A DNA stretch of 64,000 nucleotides from Acidimicrobiaceae bacterium (GTDB taxonomy: Bacteria > Actinomycetota > Acidimicrobiia > Acidimicrobiales > Aldehydirespiratoraceae), in NCBI GenBank assembly GCA_026706815.1, contig JAPOYA010000003.1:70680-134679 (forward strand). The letters run 5' to 3'. Position numbers and translations under genes: made by a program. Positions 35,627 to 43,220 of this stretch are shown here, piece by piece; position 1 is the first letter of the stretch, and the number at the start of each line of letters is the position of its first letter. Under the pieces are notes generated by a model. The model worked only from the letters and a program-made list of their open reading frames with translations. It did not search any database and was not told the DNA's origin.

Positions 35627-35855
35627 CCACTTCCTAAAGCTATTGCTATAGACAGCTACATTCTGCGCCTCGCCGCTGAAAATGTCAACCAGAATATCTT
35701 CGGGATGCGCTCGCGGTAGCAACTAGCTGTCAGTTCGCGTGAGGTTGTTGGCACTGGTTGGGGTGGTGGTGTCACGAGGAGGCTGCGGGCAGTGAAGTTA
35801 GCCGGGTTTGCACTAAAGCCGTGCTATCCGTGCCAGAAGCAGTCGAGGCTTGGGC

Positions 35856-38800
35856 TCAGGTCGGGCTAATGGACTTGGCCAATAGGTCAGCGACGCGCAG
35901 GGGGATGCTGGTTTGGGCTTCGTGCATCGTCACGCCCGCGAAGGGGCGGATCAGGTAACGGACCTCGGGTTCGGCGTCGGGCTCGTTCGGGACCGAAACC
36001 ACGGCCAACCGCCACACATCGGGGCTGCACTGCGCTTGGCCGACCTGGGTCTTGCTGACGCTGATCTGCTCCGTGCTCAGCAGATGGCCTTTCACTTCAA
36101 TCAGGTAATGAACACCCGCGACCGGGTCGAACGAGAGCACGTCGAAGCCGGGATTGCCGTGCTCCTGCTCCTCGGGTCTACGACCCAGCGCCCGCTCGGC
36201 CTTCATCACCGCGGCCACAGCACGCCGATCAGTTTCCATCTTGTCGGCAGTGGGCTCCGGATCGGGCGGCTTCCCCTCCAGTTGGTCGAGCAACCCCTGG
36301 GGAACGACCAGCGCAGCGCCCACCACCGTCGGTGGGCCGTTGTGCAGATCAGCCTCAGCAGCAAGCTCCACACGGCGTTGTGCAAGACGAGCTACCAACG
36401 CGTCAGCCCGAGCGCGCGCGTTGCCCGAATTCAACCGAGGCTTGCCACCCGCAATCTCCTGGGCCTTGATCTCCTCGGTTCGCATGTCCCAATACCTAAT
36501 CTCGGCCTCCAACCGCTCCCTCACCGCCTCGGCGACACGAGCAATCCGGTTGGCGACTATCGTGCGCACCTCCTGAAAATGCGGATTGGCCATCTTCTCG
36601 ATCGCCCAATCACGAGCACCGACCTCGGCTGTGTGTCCAGCCCAATCGAGATCAAGACGGCCATCGAGCAAAGCCTCCTGTTCGTCACTCAGAGGCGCAT
36701 AGTTGAGATAGGGCTGACCACCAGGATCACAAGCGCTGCCGTGCCGGTCGATCTCCACATACTGGAACCTCCGAGACACCACCTGGCGGCGCCCGTGAAC
36801 CATGCGTCCATCGGTGACGGAATGGTCAAGAAAGACCAGCAGCCTCGGCTCCACAGAAAGATCCTTGGGGTCGACCAGAATCGCACCCCGCCCAAGGCTC
36901 CCTCCATGGTCCTTGGCAACCCTGCGAAGCACGGCGGTGAGCAGCGGGCTGCCCGGCGACACCAGTTCGGCCTGAGCAGCCGCCGCCGGATTGGCGGTCG
37001 TTCCACCAGAATCCGAGCGAGACCGGTCGGGTTCAATGTGGGCCTTGTCGAAGGTCACTCTGGAGTAACGGTCATGCACCGGCCCAAGAGCGGGATCGGC
37101 GGCTGCCCGCACCGCCGCCGGCACCCGGGTGATCTCGAACCGGCCACTCTCACGGCGCGTGATCCGTCCGCCGTACAAACGCAGCGCGGTCGAGAAGAAC
37201 GTCTCCACGAACCACGGCAGCAATCTGCGGGCACGAGCCACGGCCATCGTCCGGCGAATCTCATCGTCGACTGCCGGATCGCCAAGGCCCGACACCAACG
37301 CCCGCTCTTTCAACACGCCCTCGAGCTGCGCCCCGATATCGCCTTCGATCACCTCGTCCATCCAGATCGCATGCGCTGGATCAGCATCCGAGCGAATGGC
37401 CCGCATCAACAGTTCCCGCAGCGAAACGTTGATCTGCGAATCGCCGAGCACGTCATAAACCTGGTCGCCGAACACACCGCGCTGCTGCTCGATCTTGTCA
37501 AACAGGCGCTGGAAAACCTGACCCTCGCGGGTCTCGTGCGCCACCAGGTTCCACATATGGCAAGGCCGACTCTGACCAATGCGATGGATCCGTCCGAAGC
37601 GCTGCTCGATGCGATTCGGGTTCCACGGCAGGTCGTAGTTGACCATCATGTTGGCGGCCTGCAAGTTGACGCCCTCGCCGGCGGCATCGGTGGCCACCAG
37701 CACCCGGGCCGTCGGATCCACCCGGAAACGGTCCTGAATCGCGCGCCGGTCGTGGCGCTTGATCCCACCGTGGATGACGACCACTGCGTCAGGACGACCC
37801 AACTCAGCCGCGATCCGCTCCTCCAAGTAGGTGAGCGTGTCCTTGTGCTCAGAGAACACAATCAGCTTGTGCCCAGAGTCTTCGTTCCCCGCAGAGTCCT
37901 TGTGCCCCGCAGAGTCTTCGCCGCTGCCGTTCTGGCCGTTCAGCACCGCAAATCTACCAGAACGCAGCAAGTCCCTGAGCTGTACCCATTTCGTGTCCTC
38001 GCGACTGGAGCGAACCCCGTCGGCCAACTCAACCAAACCCTCCAACTCCAGAACCTCCGCCGCAAGCTCATCGGCGGTGCCCGAAGCGGTGGCGGCGTCG
38101 ATCACCTGGCTCTCCAGTCGCTCCCGCTCATCATCGCTGTAGTCGTCGAAATCGAAATCCTCGAGGTCCGCGATCCGCATGCCCCGCGGCAAATCAATCA
38201 CAGAAACGGGATCGCCCGACGCAGCCAAACGACGCAGTTCCGCCTCCTGATCAGTCAAACGGTCCCGACGGCGGCGCAACGAGTGATGGATCGCCGCTGG
38301 AGACGACGCCAGCCGACGCTGCAGGCCGGCCAGAGCAAAGCCCACCATCAGCCCACGGCGATCACCGCCCTCCTGCATCCGCAGAGCCCTGTTCATGCCG
38401 GTGCTCACATAGTTAGTCACCGCCTCGTACAACTCGGCCTCGCGCGGCGAAAGCTCGAAATTCAAGCTGTGGGCATGACGCTCGGGGAACAACCGACGCC
38501 CCTCGAACGTACGCAGGTTCTCCTTCACTATCCGACGCATCACACCAGACGTGTCGGGCATCTCCGGCGCCTCGTCGCTGTTGCCGCGCCTCCGCAGTTG
38601 ACCCTCGAAAATATCCGGATCGACCAGAGTCATGAAGGCTAGGAAGTCGTCGTCCTTGCCGTTGTGGGGAGTCGCCGTCAGCAACAACAGGTGCCGGGTG
38701 CGCTCACGCAACGCCTCACCCAGAATGAACCGTTTCGTCCGCTTCAGCTCCCCTCCATAGCGGTGCGCCGACATCTTGTGGGCCTCGTCGACGATCACCA

Positions 38801-39491
38801 AGTCCCACTCAGAACCCTTGACCCTGTCCAACATGTCGTCTGACCGGGAAAGCTGGTCGACCCGTGCGATCAACAGGTTCTTCTCAACGAACGGATTGCC
38901 CGTACGCGAGTCCTCTACCGCGGCGCGCGACATCAACTCGAAGGACAACCCGAACTTGTCCCACAATTCGTCCTGCCACTGTTCCACCAGACTCCCCGGC
39001 GCCACGATCAGGCAACGGAGCACATCTCCGCGCAACATCAACTCGCGGATCAACAACCCGGACATGATCGTCTTGCCCGCGCCCGGATCGTCCGCCAGCA
39101 CGAAACGCAACGGCCGAAGCTCGAGCATCCGGTTGTAGACGGCGTCGATCTGGTGCGGGTACGGCTCAATATTGGACGTGTCGACCGCCGCGAACGGGTC
39201 GGCCAAATGGGCTTGCTGCAACCGCTGGGCCTCCGCTGCCAGCTGGAACATCGCGCCGTCGGCGTCGAAACCCCACCTCCGTTGATCCGTCTCACCGAAC
39301 TCCGCCAGATCGGCTTGGCCAATGATCCGATCCCCGAGTCGCCCGTCACCCGTGCGATAAGTGAGAGTCGCTGAACCCGGGCCGTGCATCTCCACGGCCA
39401 CAACTGTCACCTCGCCATCGGCAACCACACCCTCCAGCCGCATCCCCGCAGCCAGATCGCCGAACTCGAGCGTCACGGGGTTCCCATCCAA
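35856..39491 (-). CDS. Snf2/DEAH-type helicase with C-terminal DUF3883-like domain
   Basis: 1211 residues. The N-terminal ~100 residues form a small beta domain, then the helicase core: PHQIDAVYNRML (Q-motif-like), DDPGAGKT (134-141), DEAHK (235-239), LLTATPHNGKDDD, and in the second lobe ATDAAGEGVNLQ and NRIEQRFGRIHRIGQ. A long helical region follows. The last ~130 residues resemble DUF3883/PD-(D/E)xK (GFDVLSFD...YLIEVKG), a possible nuclease or DNA-end binding module. TTG at 39491 is the longest start; GTG at 39476 is as good. Helicases of this build serve DISARM-like and DUF499/DUF1156 islands as DNA translocases. Confidence 0.9.
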   Translation of the reverse strand: MDGNPVTLEFGDLAAGMRLEGVVADGEVTVVAVEMHGPGSATLTYRTGDGRLGDRIIGQADLAEFGETDQRRWGFDADGAMFQLAAEAQRLQQAHLADPFAAVDTSNIEPYPHQIDAVYNRMLELRPLRFVLADDPGAGKTIMSGLLIRELMLRGDVLRCLIVAPGSLVEQWQDELWDKFGLSFELMSRAAVEDSRTGNPFVEKNLLIARVDQLSRSDDMLDRVKGSEWDLVIVDEAHKMSAHRYGGELKRTKRFILGEALRERTRHLLLLTATPHNGKDDDFLAFMTLVDPDIFEGQLRRRGNSDEAPEMPDTSGVMRRIVKENLRTFEGRRLFPERHAHSLNFELSPREAELYEAVTNYVSTGMNRALRMQEGGDRRGLMVGFALAGLQRRLASSPAAIHHSLRRRRDRLTDQEAELRRLAASGDPVSVIDLPRGMRIADLEDFDFDDYSDDERERLESQVIDAATASGTADELAAEVLELEGLVELADGVRSSREDTKWVQLRDLLRSGRFAVLNGQNGSGEDSAGHKDSAGNEDSGHKLIVFSEHKDTLTYLEERIAAELGRPDAVVVIHGGIKRHDRRAIQDRFRVDPTARVLVATDAAGEGVNLQAANMMVNYDLPWNPNRIEQRFGRIHRIGQSRPCHMWNLVAHETREGQVFQRLFDKIEQQRGVFGDQVYDVLGDSQINVSLRELLMRAIRSDADPAHAIWMDEVIEGDIGAQLEGVLKERALVSGLGDPAVDDEIRRTMAVARARRLLPWFVETFFSTALRLYGGRITRRESGRFEITRVPAAVRAAADPALGPVHDRYSRVTFDKAHIEPDRSRSDSGGTTANPAAAAQAELVSPGSPLLTAVLRRVAKDHGGSLGRGAILVDPKDLSVEPRLLVFLDHSVTDGRMVHGRRQVVSRRFQYVEIDRHGSACDPGGQPYLNYAPLSDEQEALLDGRLDLDWAGHTAEVGARDWAIEKMANPHFQEVRTIVANRIARVAEAVRERLEAEIRYWDMRTEEIKAQEIAGGKPRLNSGNARARADALVARLAQRRVELAAEADLHNGPPTVVGAALVVPQGLLDQLEGKPPDPEPTADKMETDRRAVAAVMKAERALGRRPEEQEHGNPGFDVLSFDPVAGVHYLIEVKGHLLSTEQISVSKTQVGQAQCSPDVWRLAVVSVPNEPDAEPEVRYLIRPFAGVTMHEAQTSIPLRVADLLAKSISPT

Positions 39492-39601
39492 CCCTCACCC
39501 CATCCACGCATCGCTCACCCCTCCAATTCGACCAGCCAGATCGTACACCGGCATCGGAGCTGCCTTCGCCGACCCCCCTTTGACCGGTAGCCTCTCCCGG
39601 G

Positions 39602-40321
39602 ATGGACAGAGACCAGACAAAGAACAGAGGCCAGACAAAGGGCGGGGCGGGGCCGGCTTCGGAGCGGGTGAAGGTACGGCGCCACGCTGAACGGGGGCAT
39701 TACGAAATGGCCGACGTGGTGCAGATCCTCGACGCCGGACTGATCGCGCATGTTGGGGTCACCACCCCTGACGGGCCGCTAGTGCTGCCCATGGCCTACG
39801 GGCACGACGGAGAACGCCTCTATCTCCACGGCGCGGTCGCCAATCATCTGCTCGGTGAAGGCGCAGGCCAAGAGATCTGCGTGACCGTGACCTGCCTCGA
39901 CGGGCTGGTGGTGGCGCGAACCCCGTTCCACAACTCGATGAACTACCGCTCCGTGGTGGTGAGGGGAAAGGCCCAGCGCATAACCGACGAAGAACGCAAA
40001 CTCGCCGCGCTCGAGCTCGTCACCGACCACATAGCCGAGATCTGGGGAACCGGGCGTCCGCCCTCAGAAACCGATGTGCGCAAGACGCTGGTGCTGCAGA
40101 TGCCGCTGACCGAGTCGTCGGCCAAGGTCCGCAGCGGTGACCCGATAGACGATCCCGATGACATGGCCGGTCCCTGGTGGGCCGGCGTGGTGCCCATCAC
40201 TACACGCTTCGAGGCGCCGGTCGTCGCCGCCGATCTCACGGCTGACAGCACCCCACCCGAGGCGGTCTCCTCCATGTCGGGCCGCACCCCCGAGGATCGT
40301 CCGCGACTCAAAGCCGACTGA
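39602..40321 (+). CDS. Flavin/PNP-oxidase-fold protein (NimA-like)
   Basis: 239 residues. VKVRRHAERGHYEMADVVQ followed by LIAHVGVTTPDGPLVLPMAY, RLYLHGAVANHLL and NSMNYRSVVVRGKAQRI matches the split-barrel FMN-binding family related to pyridoxamine 5'-phosphate oxidase and NimA nitroreductases. The N-terminal ~20 residues before KVRRH are probably unstructured. First gene outside the defence island on the right. The real substrate is unknown. Confidence 0.8.
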   Translation: MDRDQTKNRGQTKGGAGPASERVKVRRHAERGHYEMADVVQILDAGLIAHVGVTTPDGPLVLPMAYGHDGERLYLHGAVANHLLGEGAGQEICVTVTCLDGLVVARTPFHNSMNYRSVVVRGKAQRITDEERKLAALELVTDHIAEIWGTGRPPSETDVRKTLVLQMPLTESSAKVRSGDPIDDPDDMAGPWWAGVVPITTRFEAPVVAADLTADSTPPEAVSSMSGRTPEDRPRLKAD

Positions 40322-40426
40322 CACCCGTCACGCACTTCGTGAACCCGGTCACGGTTCCGCCCGAAGACCATCCACGACACAAAGCCGACTGACATCAAAG
40401 CCGACTGACATCAAAGCTGACTGACG
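40310..40426. repeat. Short tandem repeats of a gene 3' end
   Basis: AAAGCCGACTGACA, which contains the stop codon of the preceding gene, occurs at 40310, 40381 and 40397, and nearly (one C-to-T change, last base differing) at 40413. The last three copies have a 16-bp period. The stretch before 40381 also resembles the sequence before 40310, so the gene end seems to have been duplicated and then slipped. Confidence 0.7.
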
Positions 40427-40522
40427 CCCGACCCCGGCACAGACGAACCCGGCTCAGCCCGGCTCAGCAAAGCCCTCACCGGCGAGAACCGGACGAATCG
40501 GCAAAATGGAGCAAAATGGAGC

Positions 40523-41230
40523 ATGGCCAATGCCGGCGACGAGCAGAACCGAAGCCGACGGAGCTTTCGCACCAGAGCCGGCCGCGCTGGAGGCGAAGAA
40601 GCCCACCGTCGGCGGCGTCTTGCCATGGTCGACGAACAGATCAAAGAACGGGGCGTGGTCGACCCTCGAGTGATCACGGCCATGGCCGCCGTGCCGCGGC
40701 ACCGGTTCGTGCCCGAACCCCTGACCAACCAGGCCTATGCGGATCACCCGTTGCCCATCGCGGCGAGCCAGACCATATCGCAGCCCTACATGGTGGCGCT
40801 GATGGCCGAAGCCGCTGAGATCTCTCCGAGCGACCATGTGTTGGAGGTGGGCGCCGGCTCGGGCTACGGGGCCGCAGTGCTGTCGGAACTGGCCGCTGAG
40901 GTGGTCACCGTGGAGCGCCACCGAAACTTGGCCGATGCGGCCACCGAGTTGCTGGCCGAACTCGGCCACGACAACGTGACCGTGGTCAAAGCCGACGGAT
41001 CGCTCGGCTGTCCCTCCCGCGCTCCCTACGCAGCGGTGGTGGTCACCGCGGCCTCCGAAACCATCCCCGCTCCGTTGATCGAGCAGCTAGCAGACGGTGG
41101 GCGTCTGATAATCCCGCTCGGATCGCTGGGCGAGGTACAACACCTCACCCGCCTGAGAAGAAACGGCGACCAGACGAGTACCGAAACCCTCGGCTGGGTC
41201 CGTTTCGTCCCCCTGATCGAAGACCGCTAG
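40523..41230 (+). CDS. pcm: Protein-L-isoaspartate O-methyltransferase
   Basis: 235 residues. MVDEQIKERGVVDPRVITAM, PRHRFVPEP, the family hallmark PIAASQTISQPYMVALM and the AdoMet site VLEVGAGSGYGAAVL are all clear. It repairs damaged L-isoaspartyl residues by methylating them. The first ~30 residues are basic and variable; a downstream start is possible but no better codon stands out. Cytosolic enzyme; not part of the defence island. Confidence 0.92.
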   Translation: MANAGDEQNRSRRSFRTRAGRAGGEEAHRRRRLAMVDEQIKERGVVDPRVITAMAAVPRHRFVPEPLTNQAYADHPLPIAASQTISQPYMVALMAEAAEISPSDHVLEVGAGSGYGAAVLSELAAEVVTVERHRNLADAATELLAELGHDNVTVVKADGSLGCPSRAPYAAVVVTAASETIPAPLIEQLADGGRLIIPLGSLGEVQHLTRLRRNGDQTSTETLGWVRFVPLIEDR

Positions 41231-41326
41231 AACGGCGGACAGATTCCAGGATCACTGCAAACCCGAGCCCCGCTCGCTCCGGACGACGCCCGCCTTCCGG
41301 CAGCGCTCGGGCGCTACGGTGGGGAC

Positions 41327-41980
41327 ATGGGCGCTGCAGTTCCAAGGGTCGTCATAGTCGATGACCATCGGCTGTTCCGCAGCGGCGTGCGGGTCGAGCT
41401 CGGGGATCGGGTGAATGTCGTGGCCGAGGCCGACGATGTGGCCTCGGCGGTCTCCGTCATCGACCAGTGGCAGCCGGATGTGGTCCTGCTCGACGTCCAC
41501 CTGCCGTCGGGGTCGGGGCGAGAAGTCATCGAAGCGGTCGCGTCGGGCCGGGTCGACACCCGATTTCTGGCCCTGTCGGTGTCTGACGCCGCAGAGGACG
41601 TGATCAACGTGGTGCGAGCAGGTGCACGCGGCTACGTCACCAAATCGATCTCCGGGGACGACTTGGTAGACGCCATCATCCGGGTGGGCAACGGCGACGC
41701 GGTCTTCTCGCCTCGCCTGGCCGGATTCGTGCTCGACGCATTCACCGTCGGCAACGGCCCGACCGGTGAGGATGCCGACGACGACCTCGATCGCCTCACT
41801 CCGCGAGAGCAGGAGGTTCTGAGGCACTTGGCCCGCGGCTACACGTACAAGGAGATCGCCCGCCGGTTGTCGATCTCGATCAAGACCGTGGAGACACATG
41901 CCTCCGCGGTGCTCCGCAAACTCCAGTTCTCGAACCGCAACGAACTGAGTCGCTGGGCCGCTGCCCGACGAATCTGGTAG
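41327..41980 (+). CDS. LuxR/NarL-family response regulator
   Basis: 217 residues. Receiver domain: DDH near the start (VVIVDDHRLF), phospho-acceptor Asp in VVLLDVHLP (about 56), and Lys in GYVTKSIS. The C-terminal LuxR helix-turn-helix reads LTPREQEVLRHLARGYTYKE...SIKTVETHASAVLRKL. Regulators of this type are usually encoded next to a PspC-HisKA_3 kinase like the one at 14219, which has no partner beside it. Pairing of the two is an inference. Confidence 0.93.
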   Translation: MGAAVPRVVIVDDHRLFRSGVRVELGDRVNVVAEADDVASAVSVIDQWQPDVVLLDVHLPSGSGREVIEAVASGRVDTRFLALSVSDAAEDVINVVRAGARGYVTKSISGDDLVDAIIRVGNGDAVFSPRLAGFVLDAFTVGNGPTGEDADDDLDRLTPREQEVLRHLARGYTYKEIARRLSISIKTVETHASAVLRKLQFSNRNELSRWAAARRIW

Positions 41981-42028
41981 CGCCCGCCGGCATTGCTGGG
42001 GGGCGGACCGGCGAAGCGCTACCTTTTC

Positions 42029-42057
42029 GGCGGTGGGCAGGGGGATCACCCACCGCC
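42029..42057 (+). terminator. Hairpin after the LuxR regulator gene
   Basis: GGCGGTGGG (42029-42037) pairs perfectly with CCCACCGCC (42049-42057) across an 11-nt loop, 48 bp after the regulator stop. There is no T-run, as is common for actinobacterial terminators. Confidence 0.55.
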
Positions 42058-42093
42058 AGACTTGGGGCCGATGGCCGGATGGTCAGTTGACAA

Positions 42094-42225
42094 TCAAGTG
42101 ACAATCAAGGCTCGGCTGACGACGCGCAGGGTGTATTCCGACGCGCCGCCGAACTGATAACCCGGACCAAAGGCCGAGCGAAGTGTCGTCGCCGTCACTG
42201 GGGATGGAGTCGGGTTGATGTTCAT
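42094..42225 (-). CDS. 43-residue open frame divergent from lysR
   Basis: It begins MNINPTPSPVTATTLRSAFG and ends VSRALIVT before a TGA. It diverges from the lysR gene across the AT-rich promoter block, the place where a LysR-regulated target gene normally starts. It may be a real small gene or the truncated start of a lost target. Ribosome-binding support is weak (CAGGC directly before the ATG). Confidence 0.3.
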   Translation of the reverse strand: MNINPTPSPVTATTLRSAFGPGYQFGGASEYTLRVVSRALIVT

Positions 42226-42240
42226 GCCTGTATTATCGGC

Positions 42241-42310
42241 CATAATTTAATATGACACAACCAAATATTTTTTGTATATTTCATCAAATATTGTCATGTT
42301 AAATCATGTT
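42241..42310. promoter_or_regulatory. AT-rich LysR promoter/operator region
   Basis: The most AT-rich block in this part of the window. ATGACA (42252-42257) and TGTCAT (42292-42297) are inverted about 34 bp apart, and CAAATATT occurs twice between them. LysR-type regulators often bind such a recognition-plus-activation site upstream of their own gene. Confidence 0.55.
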
Positions 42311-42345
42311 GAACAACCACGTTTAGACAGTGAGGTCCACAACCA

Positions 42346-43197
42346 ATGCAGCTGGACATCGAATCGCTGAGAGCCTTCATCGCTGTCATAGACCTGAACG
42401 GCATGACCCGCGCAGCCCAATCCCTTCAGGTAAGCCAGTCCGCTGTCAGCTGGAAGATCAAACGGCTCGAAGAGAAAGTCGGACGTGACCTGCTGATTCG
42501 CGAAGGCCATTCTCTGCGCCCCTCGCGCGACGGCCGAGAGCTCCTCCATTACGCACGAGCCATGGTGGGAACACACGACGAGGCCGTTCGCCGTCTCGAA
42601 AGCTCGGAACTCACCGGCACCGTCAAAGTCGGCACTCCCGAAGAGATCAGTGCCGAGCGCATCTGCGCCGTGCTCTCGCGCTTCAACCGCATCCACCCCA
42701 GAACGTCGATCGAGTTCTTCGTGGACCGCTCGTTTCGGCTCAGTTCAATGCTGGACCACAACGACCTCGACGTCGCGGTGCTGCAGGTGCTCGAGAACAA
42801 TCGAAGGCCCGAAGACAGGATCCTCTGGACAGATCCGCTCATCTGGGTCTGTGCGCCGGACTACGCCTACGAAGAAGGGCCAGTTCCCCTGATCACCTTC
42901 GGCGAGGGCGGGTTCTATCGCCCGCTCGCACAACAAGCACTGACCAACGCGGGAATTCCGTTCACGATCACATTCTCCGGACCGAGCGCGGCGAGCGTGA
43001 TCGGCGCCGCAGAAGCCGGGCTGGGCGTCGCCGTTCTCGCCGAGTGCTCTGTGAGAGGCGACCTGATCCGCTGGCCTCGCGCCGAGTCGATCCCATCGCT
43101 CCCCGACTCGATGTATGTGGCACGCGCCGCTGCCGGCGAGCCCTCCGTGGTCGCAACCGAACTCATCTCCGACATCGTCAGCGAACTCCAAGCCTGA
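42346..43197 (+). CDS. LysR-family transcriptional regulator
   Basis: 283 residues. The N-terminal HTH reads DIESLRAFIAVIDLNGMTRA, then QVSQSAVSWKIKRLEEKVG; the C-terminal periplasmic-binding-like effector domain follows (GTVKVGTPEEI..., AGLGVAVLAECSVRGDL). The regulated genes are not certain: the downstream gene is on the opposite strand and a divergent partner is at most a 43-residue fragment. Confidence 0.93.
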   Translation: MQLDIESLRAFIAVIDLNGMTRAAQSLQVSQSAVSWKIKRLEEKVGRDLLIREGHSLRPSRDGRELLHYARAMVGTHDEAVRRLESSELTGTVKVGTPEEISAERICAVLSRFNRIHPRTSIEFFVDRSFRLSSMLDHNDLDVAVLQVLENNRRPEDRILWTDPLIWVCAPDYAYEEGPVPLITFGEGGFYRPLAQQALTNAGIPFTITFSGPSAASVIGAAEAGLGVAVLAECSVRGDLIRWPRAESIPSLPDSMYVARAAAGEPSVVATELISDIVSELQA

Positions 43198-43220
43198 AGA
43201 CTTCGATGAGCATCTGAACG

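Larger units (their letters stand above)
41981..42345. other. 365-bp intergenic region between the LuxR and LysR regulators
   Basis: It contains a hairpin at 42029-42057, a 43-residue open frame at 42094-42225 on the minus strand, and an AT-rich block at about 42230-42310 that is probably the lysR promoter and operator. These are listed separately; nothing else is seen. Confidence 0.6.

Noticed and set aside
35913..38642. A 909-codon open frame on the plus strand
   Set aside because: It is antisense to the helicase core over its full length; the helicase has all motifs, and the antisense product is basic, Arg/His/Pro-rich and without any domain. It is a by-product of high GC.
15442..39491. 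Classification of the island as a standard BREX or type I restriction system
   Set aside because: No PglZ-, BrxC- or HsdR/M/S-like gene is visible; the ATPase, methylases and helicase are of different families.
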